DNA of 44,347 nucleotides, taken from contig NZ_JAELTQ010000025.1 of the NCBI RefSeq assembly GCF_016428905.1, forward strand, positions 1 through 44,347, written 5' to 3'. Position 1 is the first letter of the stretch. Every line of letters begins with the position of its first letter. Source of the DNA: Dyella sp. ASV24. GTDB taxonomy: Bacteria > Pseudomonadota > Gammaproteobacteria > Xanthomonadales > Rhodanobacteraceae. The translations under genes were made by a program, and so were the position numbers. A model generated the notes under the pieces. That model was not told where the DNA came from, made no database searches, and saw nothing but the letters and a program-made list of their open reading frames with translations. Of this stretch, positions 14,722-22,190 are shown piece after piece.

Positions 14722-15991
14722 GCTCAGGTTTCGCCTGGTCGTCTCCTTCGCGCTGTTCGGCTTCGGCCTCAGCGCGTTGTTTGCATTTGCGGCGCTCAAT
14801 ATCCGCAGCAGGGTGGAGGACCAACTGGTCAACTCCAGCCTGATAGATGACGCCAAGTACGCGAATCAATTTGCCCAGGCTCATCCCGATGCGCCTGGAC
14901 CAGGGTCGCGCCTGATCACCGGCATGACCAAGAGCGAGCGTACGCTCTACAAGGCACCGTTGGCGTGGCAAAACCTCGGTACTGGGGTGCACGACATCAA
15001 CGAGATGGGTGAGGACGGTAGTTCCCACCACTACAAGCTCGCGGTGTATCGCGAAAACGGCATCATCAGCTTCGTGCGCTATGACGTATCGCGTGAGGAG
15101 CTTGGCAAGCGACAGCTGATCATCAGCGTGATTGGCGCGGTTTTCTTGTTCGGGCTGCTGTCGCTGGCAATTGGCCTCTGGCTTTCCCGCAAGGTGCTCA
15201 AGCCCGTGAGCGAACTGGCTCGTCGCTTGCGTGATTTCCGCAAGAACGGCAAGGCGGAGCCGTTGGCGCCGCATTTTGCCGACGATGAAGTGGGCGAACT
15301 GGCTTTCGCGCTCGACGAGTACTCCCAGCGACTCACCGCCATGGTGGAGCGTGATCGCGAGTTCAACTCCGATGTGAGCCACGAGCTGCGCACGCCGCTG
15401 GCGGTGATCTCCAGCACCACCGAGTTGTTGCAAGGCTCGCCTGATCTCACCGACAAGCTGCGCGAGCGTCTCAAGCGTATCGAACGCTCCTCCCGTCAGG
15501 CGACTGAACTGGTCGAAGCCCTGCTGCTGCTGTCGCGAGCAGAGCGTCGCGGACCGACACGTGGCGAAACCACGGAAGTATCGAAGGTCGCGGCGGACGT
15601 CATTGAAAGCCAGCGTCCGCAGATGCGCGACAAGCCGCTGGAAGTGGAACTGATCGTCAAGCAGCAGGTGAGCGTGAATGCGCCGGCGTCGGTGCTGTCG
15701 GTGGCGCTTACCAACCTGATCGGCAACGCCATCAAGTACACGCTTGAAGGGCGTGTCACCGTGGAGGTCAGTGCTGGTCGCATCGAAGTGATCGATACCG
15801 GCCCAGGCATCAAGCCCGAAGATGCTGAGCGGTTGTTCCAGCGAGGCGTGCGCGGCGAAGGTGCGGGCGGCAGCGGTGCCGGCCTTGGCTTGGCGATCGT
15901 GCGTCGCCTGTGCGACCTCTACGCGTGGGATGTCTCGATGCGACCGCGCACCGATACCAACGGCGCTATCGCGAGCATCGTGTTTTCCTGA
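14705..15991 (+). CDS. Sensor histidine kinase of the adjacent response regulator
   Basis: The protein is 428 residues from ATG at 14705 (MQSRRKLRFRLVVSFALFGF); an upstream ATG at 14681 would overlap the regulator further. TM1 spans about 10-32, a periplasmic sensor 33-137 of no recognised family follows, and TM2 spans 138-160. A HAMP linker leads to the H-box SDVSHELRTPL with phospho-acceptor His226. The N-box is LIGNAIKYT, and the G-boxes are DTGPGIKP and GSGAGLGLAIVRRLC. The ATP-binding domain is short but complete. It should phosphorylate the regulator encoded just upstream. The signal is unknown. Confidence 0.92.
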   Translation: MQSRRKLRFRLVVSFALFGFGLSALFAFAALNIRSRVEDQLVNSSLIDDAKYANQFAQAHPDAPGPGSRLITGMTKSERTLYKAPLAWQNLGTGVHDINEMGEDGSSHHYKLAVYRENGIISFVRYDVSREELGKRQLIISVIGAVFLFGLLSLAIGLWLSRKVLKPVSELARRLRDFRKNGKAEPLAPHFADDEVGELAFALDEYSQRLTAMVERDREFNSDVSHELRTPLAVISSTTELLQGSPDLTDKLRERLKRIERSSRQATELVEALLLLSRAERRGPTRGETTEVSKVAADVIESQRPQMRDKPLEVELIVKQQVSVNAPASVLSVALTNLIGNAIKYTLEGRVTVEVSAGRIEVIDTGPGIKPEDAERLFQRGVRGEGAGGSGAGLGLAIVRRLCDLYAWDVSMRPRTDTNGAIASIVFS

Positions 15992-15996
15992 TTCCA

Positions 15997-16021
15997 TCGG
16001 GGCGCATGACATGCGCCCCGA
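15997..16021. terminator. Hairpin between convergent kinase and ilvE genes
   Basis: TCGGGGCGCATG (15997-16008) and CATGCGCCCCGA (16010-16021) are perfect complements with a single base between. They fill most of the 42-base gap between the two stop codons. There is no long T-run on either strand, so termination may be weak but bidirectional. Confidence 0.6.
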
Positions 16022-16033
16022 CAGCCTGCTTTC

Positions 16034-16951
16034 TTAGAGCGGCTCCAGCCAACCCCACTGGTCGTTCGTCTTGCCGTTGAACAGGCCGAAGAACAGTTCC
16101 TGCAGGCGACGCGTCACGCGACCGGCCTTGCCGTTACCAATCTGCTTGCCGTCCACCGAGCGGATCGGCGTGATTTCTGCCGCCGTACCGCACATCAGCA
16201 ACTCGTCACACAGGTAGAGGTACTCGCGCGGAATGTCGCGTTCGACCACTTCGATGCCGTCTTCATGAGCCAGCGTCTTCAGCGTGTCACGCGTGATGCC
16301 GGTGAGGATGGATGCGCTGGCGGGCGTGGTGTGGAGTACGCCGTCGAAGACCAGGAACAGGTTTTCGCCCGCACCTTCGCTGAGCAGGCCGGAGGAGGCC
16401 ATGGCAATGCCTTCGCCGAAGCCCAGACGACGCGCCTCGCGTGCGATCAGCTGACCGGAAAGATAGTTGCCGCCTGCTTTGGCGCCTGCCGGAATGGTGT
16501 TCGGCGCGAAACGCTGCCAGCTGGAAACGCAGGCCTCGATGCCCGTCTCCAATGCCTCGGGACCAAGGTACGGGCCCATCGCCCACGCGGCGACCGCTAC
16601 GTCGATCGGTGTTTCGGCCGACAGACCGAAGCCGCCCAGGCCACGGTAAGCCACCGGACGCAAGTAGGCAGCGTTCAGGCCGTTCTTGCGCACCACCTCA
16701 CGGCAGGCGGCTGCGAGCTCGTCCTGCGAGTAGGGCAGCACCATGTCGTAAATCTTGGCCGACTGGTACAGGCGCTTGAGGTGATCCGTCAGGCGGAAAA
16801 TCGCTGCGCCGTCCGGCGTGGCGTAGCTGCGGATGCCTTCGAAAACCGACGAACCGTAATGCAGGGCATGTGCCATCACATGGACGGTGGCGTCCTGCCA
16901 GGGCTTGATGGCACCGTTCTGCCAGATCCAATCGGGGTACTGCTGCGCCAT
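16034..16951 (-). CDS. ilvE: Branched-chain amino acid aminotransferase
   Basis: This 305-residue class IV PLP enzyme makes and breaks down Leu, Ile and Val by transfer with glutamate. The start is ATG at 16951 (MAQQYPDWIWQNG) because GGAG precedes it; the frame is open 25 codons further. Visible features are HALHYGSSVFEGIRSY, YLRPVAYRGLGG, the PLP lysine in AGAKAGGNYLSG (Lys158), GLLSEGAGENLFLV, GITRDTLKTLA and CGTAAEITPIRSVDG, all close to E. coli IlvE. A TATCAT box about 30 bases upstream of the start may be its -10. It converges with the histidine kinase gene. Confidence 0.95.
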   Translation of the reverse strand: MAQQYPDWIWQNGAIKPWQDATVHVMAHALHYGSSVFEGIRSYATPDGAAIFRLTDHLKRLYQSAKIYDMVLPYSQDELAAACREVVRKNGLNAAYLRPVAYRGLGGFGLSAETPIDVAVAAWAMGPYLGPEALETGIEACVSSWQRFAPNTIPAGAKAGGNYLSGQLIAREARRLGFGEGIAMASSGLLSEGAGENLFLVFDGVLHTTPASASILTGITRDTLKTLAHEDGIEVVERDIPREYLYLCDELLMCGTAAEITPIRSVDGKQIGNGKAGRVTRRLQELFFGLFNGKTNDQWGWLEPL

Positions 16952-17036
16952 GGGGGGGATCTCCGGGGGGAAAAAATCGCGCCATGATACCGCGCTCGTC
17001 CGCCCGGCGATTTTGCGTAGCACCAATCGCCAGGTA

Positions 17037-17639
17037 TCAGCCTGATGTGCGCAACCAGAGGCAGCCCGAGCGGCGCACGATGGTGAAACGGCTCTCGCGA
17101 GGGTTGCCGCTACCGTCGTTCGAGGCGGTGTGCACGATCAGTTGATCGCCCTCACCGGTATCGCGCCGTTGTGTTGCATGGTCATCCGCGGCGTTCTCCG
17201 CGTCGCCGGTGCCCGATGGCGGGGAGTCCTCATCGTTCGATGCACGGACATCCAGCAACGGCTGCTGCATCAACGCACCCAGTGAGCGGATATTGGCGAC
17301 AACAGCGTCCCGACCGTAACCGTTCCAGATCATCAGGCCAGCCAGTCGATTCGGATCGCGCGTGGCGAATGCATCCACCATGCTCTGGCGCAGCTCGGCG
17401 ACAGAGGCGGCGCATGTAATCGCCGCCGGGGCCGCTGTTGCGATATCCGATGGCCCTTGCGTGGCGGTCGGTTTTGCCGACGCAGCCGGTGCATTCACCG
17501 GAGTCGCCTGTAGCGCAGCGCAAGGTTGGTCGGTGAACAGCGGGTTGCCATCGGGCCCGATGCAGCGATGGATGCCGTCCTGCGCCATGGCGCAGAACGG
17601 CAACAAGAACAGAAGCAGCGTCAGGCAGGCTCGGATCAT
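17037..17639 (-). CDS. Secreted DUF4124-like protein
   Basis: This 200-residue protein has a signal peptide (MIRACLTLLLFLLPFCAMAQ) followed by GIHRCIGPDGNPLFTDQPC, which resembles the short DUF4124 motif (a beta turn with two Cys). An Ala/Pro/Thr-rich linker follows, and then a helical region (AASVAELRQSMVDAFATRDP). The C-terminal part is polar with SGCLWLRTSG at the end. It is probably periplasmic, with no known reaction. It lies between ilvE and metF on the same strand, 28 bases after metF, and may be co-transcribed with metF. Confidence 0.8.
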   Translation of the reverse strand: MIRACLTLLLFLLPFCAMAQDGIHRCIGPDGNPLFTDQPCAALQATPVNAPAASAKPTATQGPSDIATAAPAAITCAASVAELRQSMVDAFATRDPNRLAGLMIWNGYGRDAVVANIRSLGALMQQPLLDVRASNDEDSPPSGTGDAENAADDHATQRRDTGEGDQLIVHTASNDGSGNPRESRFTIVRRSGCLWLRTSG

Positions 17640-17667
17640 CCGTCGAGCTTACCCTTCGCGTCGTCGG

Positions 17668-18495
17668 TTATCCGTGCAACCGGTCCAGAATCGATCGCGT
17701 GGCGCGCGCGCGATTCAACGTATAGAAGTGCAGACCCGGGGCGCCACCTTCCAACAGGCGGCGACACAACTGCGCCACTACATCCGCGCCCAGTTCACGG
17801 ACTGATGCGGCATCGTCGCCATGCGCCTGCATGCGCTTGACGATCCAGCGAGGGATCTCCGCACCGCAGGCATCGGAGAAGCGCTTCAGCTGGGAGAAAT
17901 TCGAGATGGGCATGATGCCCGGCACGATCGGAACCTTCACACCAAGCTTCCGTACGTCGTCCACGAAACGGAAATAAGCGTCGGCATTGTAGAAATACTG
18001 CGTGATGGCGCTATCCGCGCCTGCATCGACCTTGGCCTTGAAGTGGCGAAGGTCAGCCAGTGCGTCGTCGGCTTGCGGGTGTACTTCAGGATAGGCCGCC
18101 ACTTCGATATGGAAGTGATCGCCCGAATGCTCGCGGATGAAGCGGACCAGTTCCGACGCGTAGCGGAAATCGCCGGGGGTGGCCATGCCGGATGGCAGGT
18201 CACCGCGCAATGCAACGATGCGGCGATAGCCAGCGGCACGGTAGTCATCAAGCAGCGCGGCCAGCTCGGCACGGGTGCCGCCCACGCAGGAAAGATGCGG
18301 CGCCACGCTTAGCCCGTGGGAGGTGTGCAGGCGGTGCACCGTTTCGCCCGTGTAGCTGAGCGTCGACCCGCCCGCACCGAAGGTAACGGAGACGTACTCG
18401 GGGGCATGCGATTTGAGCAGCTTCGCGGCCTGGTCGAGCTGGTCACGCTGTTCATCGGTCTTGGGCGGGAAGAACTCAAAGCTGATGGACGACAT
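17668..18495 (-). CDS. metF: 5,10-methylenetetrahydrofolate reductase
   Basis: This 275-residue flavoprotein reduces methylene-THF to methyl-THF, supplying the methyl group for methionine synthesis. Conserved parts are MSSISFEFFPPKT at the N-terminus, EYVSVTFGAGGST, VAPHLSCVGGTR, RIVALRGDLP, HIEVAAYPEVHPQA, and DSAITQYFYNADAYFRFVDD with the folate and FAD contacts. Length fits the bacterial, catalytic-domain-only form. The promoter region is strikingly AT-rich and contains an inverted repeat (18525-18561). In many relatives metF sits next to ahcY; here the two are about 9 kb apart. Confidence 0.95.
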   Translation of the reverse strand: MSSISFEFFPPKTDEQRDQLDQAAKLLKSHAPEYVSVTFGAGGSTLSYTGETVHRLHTSHGLSVAPHLSCVGGTRAELAALLDDYRAAGYRRIVALRGDLPSGMATPGDFRYASELVRFIREHSGDHFHIEVAAYPEVHPQADDALADLRHFKAKVDAGADSAITQYFYNADAYFRFVDDVRKLGVKVPIVPGIMPISNFSQLKRFSDACGAEIPRWIVKRMQAHGDDAASVRELGADVVAQLCRRLLEGGAPGLHFYTLNRARATRSILDRLHG

Positions 18496-18524
18496 CGAAG
18501 CGATCCATGGTGGGTGATGGGTGG

Positions 18525-18561
18525 AGTATATATCTCCTTTTCGCGATATAGAGATATCTAC
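18525..18561 (-). promoter_or_regulatory. metF promoter with overlapping inverted-repeat operator candidate
   Basis: GTATATATCTC (18526-18536) and GAGATATCTAC (18551-18561) form an inverted repeat matching at 10 of 11 positions with a 14-base spacer. On the minus strand a TATACT -10 box lies at 18530-18525, inside the first arm, and the second arm covers the -35 position. A repressor bound here would block RNA polymerase. The AT-rich block contrasts with its GC-rich surroundings. The regulator is unknown; an ArsR-type SAH or SAM sensor is one guess. Confidence 0.5.
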
Positions 18562-18637
18562 CTATTTACCCGGTTCCGGGGATCCCGCCGGTTGCTCCCC
18601 CTGCGACAAACGGCGGCAGCGCCCGTCACGGTTGTCC

Positions 18638-18651
18638 TTGATCCAGATCAA
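18638..18651 (+). promoter_or_regulatory. FNR/Anr box of the cco operon
   Basis: TTGATCCAGATCAA is a perfect match to the FNR consensus TTGAT-N4-ATCAA and lies 63 bases before the ccoN start. A CAGACT sequence at 18674-18679 fits a class II position, with the box centred near -41.5. cbb3 oxidase operons are commonly activated by FNR/Anr under low oxygen. Confidence 0.85.
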
Positions 18652-18713
18652 TTGGCCGACCTGGGCCGCAGCTCAGACTTCTCGCCGTTCAGTTACGGCT
18701 AGGAGTGGGCCTC

Positions 18714-20159
18714 ATGGTGGGCGTCGAGGGGAGTTACAACGACAAGGTCATACGGCAGTTCTCCGTGATGACCGTGGTCTGGGGTGTGGTCGGTATGCTG
18801 GTGGGCGTCTTCATCGCCGCGCAGCTGTACTGGCCCGCCCTCAATTTCGACGTGCCGTGGCTCAGCTATGGTCGCCTGCGCCCGTTGCATACCAACGCGG
18901 TGATCTTCGCCTTTGGTGGTTGTGCGCTGTTCGCCACCAGCCTCTACACGGTACAGCGCACCTGTCACGTGAGGTTGATCTCCGACAAGCTGGCCTCGTT
19001 CGTGTTTTGGGGCTGGCAGTTGGTGATCGTGGCCGCCGCCGTCTCACTGCCGTTGGGCTATACGCAGGGCAAAGAGTACGCCGAGCTCGAATGGCCGATC
19101 GATGTGCTGATCACCATCGTGTGGGTGGCGTATGCCGTGCTGTTTTTCGGCACCATCGTCAAGCGCAAGGTGAAGCACATCTATGTCGCCAACTGGTTCT
19201 ACGGCGCGTACATCATCACCATCGCCTTGCTGCATATCGTCAACAACCTCGCCATCCCCGCCGGTTGGATGAAGTCGTACTCGGTCTACTCCGGTGCCGT
19301 CGATGCCATGGTGCAGTGGTGGTACGGCCATAACGCCGTGGGCTTTTTCCTGACCACCGCCTTCCTCGGCATGATGTATTACTTCGTGCCCAAGCAGGCT
19401 GGCCGGCCAATCTATTCGTACCGCTTGTCCATCGTGCACTTCTGGGCGCTGATTGCCATCTACATGTGGGCCGGTCCGCACCACTTGCAGTACACGGCGC
19501 TGCCCGACTGGGCACAGAATCTGGGCATGGTGTTTTCGCTAGTGTTGCTGGCGCCTTCTTGGGGCGGTGCGATCAACGGCATCCTCACGCTGTCGGGCGT
19601 TTGGTACAAGCTGCGTACCGATCCCATCCTGAAATTCCTCGTCGTCTCGCTCTCGTTCTACATGATGAGCACGTTCGAGGGACCGATGATGTCCATCAAG
19701 ACGGTCAACTCACTCAGTCACTACACCGACTGGACCATCGGCCACGTGCACGCCGGTGCGCTGGGTTGGGTCGCGATGATCTCCATCGGCTCGATCTACG
19801 CCATGCTGCCGCGCCTGCTGCGCCTACCGAAGATGTATTCGACCAAGTTGATCGATACACACTTCTGGCTACACACCATTGGCGTGGTGGTTTACATCGC
19901 CGCGATGTGGATTGCAGGCGTCACGCAGGGTCTGATGTGGCGTGCTACCGATCCGGATACCGGAACGCTGGTCTATTCGTTTGTCGAAGCGTTGAACGCT
20001 ACCAAGCCCTACTACGTGTTCCGCCTTGGCGGCGGGCTGATCGTGCTGTCCGGCATGTTTGTGATGGCCTGGAATGTCTTCAAGACCTTCCGCCTTGCCG
20101 CAGCGAGCACCGAGCCGCAACCGCTGCTCGCCCCCGATGCCGCCGACGCCCGTGCCTGA
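18714..20159 (+). CDS. ccoN: cbb3-type cytochrome c oxidase subunit I
   Basis: This 481-residue catalytic subunit carries the low-spin heme b and the heme b3-CuB oxygen-reduction site in about 12 membrane helices. Helices with the expected His ligands are visible: [23 protein letters not shown]-like [42 protein letters not shown] and [16 protein letters not shown]. The start is ATG at 18714 because AGGAG is 8 bases upstream; a GTG at 18705 is less likely. It is the first gene of the cco operon behind an FNR box. The enzyme is a high-affinity terminal oxidase in the inner membrane. Confidence 0.95.
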   Translation: MVGVEGSYNDKVIRQFSVMTVVWGVVGMLVGVFIAAQLYWPALNFDVPWLSYGRLRPLHTNAVIFAFGGCALFATSLYTVQRTCHVRLISDKLASFVFWGWQLVIVAAAVSLPLGYTQGKEYAELEWPIDVLITIVWVAYAVLFFGTIVKRKVKHIYVANWFYGAYIITIALLHIVNNLAIPAGWMKSYSVYSGAVDAMVQWWYGHNAVGFFLTTAFLGMMYYFVPKQAGRPIYSYRLSIVHFWALIAIYMWAGPHHLQYTALPDWAQNLGMVFSLVLLAPSWGGAINGILTLSGVWYKLRTDPILKFLVVSLSFYMMSTFEGPMMSIKTVNSLSHYTDWTIGHVHAGALGWVAMISIGSIYAMLPRLLRLPKMYSTKLIDTHFWLHTIGVVVYIAAMWIAGVTQGLMWRATDPDTGTLVYSFVEALNATKPYYVFRLGGGLIVLSGMFVMAWNVFKTFRLAAASTEPQPLLAPDAADARA

Positions 20160-20169
20160 GGGAGCAGAC

Positions 20170-20811
20170 ATGAGCCAGACACACGCAAAACTCGAAAAGA
20201 ATATCGGCCTCATGGCCATCCTGGTGGCTGTGGCGGTTTCCTTCGGCGGCCTCGCCGAGATCGTGCCGCTGATGTTCCAGGCAGAAACCATCAAACCTCT
20301 GCCGGGTATCAAGCCTTATCCGGCACTGGAGCTTGCTGGGCGGGACGTCTACGTCCGCGAAGGTTGCTACAACTGCCATTCGCAAATGGTGCGCACGTTG
20401 CGCTTTGAAACGGAGCGCTACGGGCATTACTCGCTTGCCGGTGAGTCGGTCTACGACCATCCGTTTCAGTGGGGAAGCAAGCGCACCGGTCCGGATCTTG
20501 CGCGCGTCGGTTTGCGTGGCTACTCGGACGACTGGCATCGCGCCCATCTGCACAACCCGCGTGACGTTGTGCCGGAATCCAATATGCCGGCGTACCCCTG
20601 GCTGGCCGACAGCAAGCTGGACGGCGCAGAGGTCGCACAGCACATGCGCGCGTTGAAGCGTATCGGTGATCCGTACAGCGATGCGGACATCGACGGCGCG
20701 GCCAAAGCCGTGGAAGGCAAGACCGAGCTGGATGCCGTCATCGCCTATCTGCAGGGGCTGGGCACGCACGTGTCCCAGACCGACCTGAAGGCTGGCGAGG
20801 GAGCTGAGTGA
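20170..20811 (+). CDS. ccoO: cbb3-type cytochrome c oxidase subunit II (mono-heme c)
   Basis: The protein has 213 residues: one N-terminal membrane anchor (about 12-36) and a periplasmic c-type cytochrome domain with [13 protein letters not shown] (heme c motif CxxCH) and the axial Met in [23 protein letters not shown] is a typical CcoO segment. It starts 11 bases after ccoN with a GGAG-type binding site. It passes electrons from CcoP or soluble cytochrome c to CcoN. Confidence 0.95.
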   Translation: MSQTHAKLEKNIGLMAILVAVAVSFGGLAEIVPLMFQAETIKPLPGIKPYPALELAGRDVYVREGCYNCHSQMVRTLRFETERYGHYSLAGESVYDHPFQWGSKRTGPDLARVGLRGYSDDWHRAHLHNPRDVVPESNMPAYPWLADSKLDGAEVAQHMRALKRIGDPYSDADIDGAAKAVEGKTELDAVIAYLQGLGTHVSQTDLKAGEGAE

Positions 20812-20812
20812 C

Positions 20813-20953
20813 ATGGTGCCAGGACTGATTACAGCCGTGCTGTTGGTGCTGTTCATCGGCGCCACCGTCTATCTCTGGAGGCCCAGCGTGAAACCGGAAA
20901 TGGACGCTGCGGCGCAGATGCCGCTGGACGATGACAAGGAGGAAATCGCATGA
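20813..20953 (+). CDS. ccoQ: cbb3-type cytochrome oxidase subunit CcoQ/FixQ
   Basis: This short gene encodes 46 residues starting MVPGLITAVLLVLFIGATVY, a single membrane helix, followed by LWRPSVKPEMDAAAQMPLDD and an acidic/basic end. This matches the size and layout of CcoQ, which stabilises the CcoP-CcoNO association. It begins 2 bases after the ccoO stop, and its stop overlaps the ccoP ATG (ATGA at 20950-20953). Confidence 0.88.
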   Translation: MVPGLITAVLLVLFIGATVYLWRPSVKPEMDAAAQMPLDDDKEEIA

Positions 20954-21885
20954 CTTCCGGTTGGACGTGGTATGTCATCGCCATCGTGGTGATCAACCTG
21001 ATCGGTTGCGTATGGCTGTTGCGTAGCAACACCCGTCGCAACCCCTCCGATCCTAAGCCCGACGAAACTAGTCACGTGTGGGATGGCGACATCACGGAGT
21101 ACAACAAGGCGCTGCCGCGTTGGTGGATCAACCTGTTCTACATCACCATCGTCTTCGCCGTTGGCTACCTCGTGTGGTTTGGCGTGGGAACGTTCCGTGG
21201 CTACGGACACTGGAGCTCCGAGAAGGAGTGGGCACTGGATGAGGCGGCGGAGAATGCTCGCCTCGACGACACGCTGAAGCTCTATGCAGGAAAGCCCATC
21301 GACGAGCTGGCCAAGAATCCTCAGGCTGTCGCTATCGGCCGCACCATCTTCTTGAACCGGTGTGCGGCTTGCCATGGCTCCACCGGGCGCGGTGCGACGG
21401 GGTTCCCCGACCTCACGGACGATATCTGGCATTGGGGTGGTACGCCGCATCGCATCCTGGAAACCATCCAGGAGGGGCGGCAAGCTGTCATGCCCGCGTG
21501 GGCAACGACGCTCACTGCGCAGGGTGGTTCCACGGCAGTCGACGACACCATTGCCTATGTCCTGTCGTTGTCCAAACCAGCACAACCGAAAGACGAAGCC
21601 GCGGAACGTGGCGAGAAGCTGTTCGCGACCATTTGTGTGGCCTGTCATGGACCGCAAGGCAAGGGCAATCAAGTGGTCGGTGCACCGGATCTGACCGACA
21701 GCTACTGGTTGTACGGCAGCAGCAGGACATCGTTGCGCAAGACGTTGAACGAAGGGCGTCAGGGTGTCATGCCGGCATGGAAGCCCGTACTCGGCGATAC
21801 GCGTACGCGTCTGGTGGGTGCGTACGTATGGACCCTGTCGCCACACAAGGATCCGCCGCCCGCTGGCGCCGTGGTGGCCGAATGA
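20950..21885 (+). CDS. ccoP: cbb3-type cytochrome c oxidase subunit III (di-heme c)
   Basis: This 311-residue protein has an N-terminal membrane region with two helices (about 5-25 and 58-82), with the conserved WDGDITEYNKALPRWWINLF between them. Two cytochrome c domains follow, with heme motifs RCAACHGSTGRG and VCVACHGPQGKG and axial Met residues in VMPAWATT and VMPAWKPV. The layout is exactly that of CcoP. It is the electron entry point of the oxidase. The coding region overlaps ccoQ at its start and the next small gene at its end. Confidence 0.95.
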   Translation: MTSGWTWYVIAIVVINLIGCVWLLRSNTRRNPSDPKPDETSHVWDGDITEYNKALPRWWINLFYITIVFAVGYLVWFGVGTFRGYGHWSSEKEWALDEAAENARLDDTLKLYAGKPIDELAKNPQAVAIGRTIFLNRCAACHGSTGRGATGFPDLTDDIWHWGGTPHRILETIQEGRQAVMPAWATTLTAQGGSTAVDDTIAYVLSLSKPAQPKDEAAERGEKLFATICVACHGPQGKGNQVVGAPDLTDSYWLYGSSRTSLRKTLNEGRQGVMPAWKPVLGDTRTRLVGAYVWTLSPHKDPPPAGAVVAE

Positions 21886-22190
21886 TTCGCCAGAACACCT
21901 CCGTTTCCACACGCGATCCTTCCATGCCGATGTCTCAACGCTTGGGTGCGTTGCTCTGGCCAAGCTTCTTCGTGGCTGGTGTGGTAACGGTGGTGTTCTT
22001 TTCCTTCATCGACCCTATCGCATTGCGAGACATCACGTTTCCATCGCTGAAGATGGGGAGGGAACTGGGTTATACGCTGGGCTTCTTCCTGATCTGGGTG
22101 GCCACCGCCTCGTCGAGCCTCTTCACGTGGATCCTCCTGCGCCCTAGTCGCGAAGTGAAATCAACCGCGCGGTCCGATAAAACCCCATGA
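21882..22190 (+). CDS. Small membrane protein in the cco operon, unknown function
   Basis: The protein has 102 residues with two predicted membrane helices at about 24-44 and 63-86 and charged ends. A shorter form from MSQRLGALLWP (Met17 region) is possible. ATG at 21882 overlaps the ccoP stop, and its own stop overlaps the ccoG ATG, so it is translationally embedded between oxidase and assembly genes. It carries no Cys and no heme or metal motif. I know no named family; it may be an accessory subunit or assembly helper of the cbb3 oxidase in this clade. Confidence 0.8.
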   Translation: MIRQNTSVSTRDPSMPMSQRLGALLWPSFFVAGVVTVVFFSFIDPIALRDITFPSLKMGRELGYTLGFFLIWVATASSSLFTWILLRPSREVKSTARSDKTP

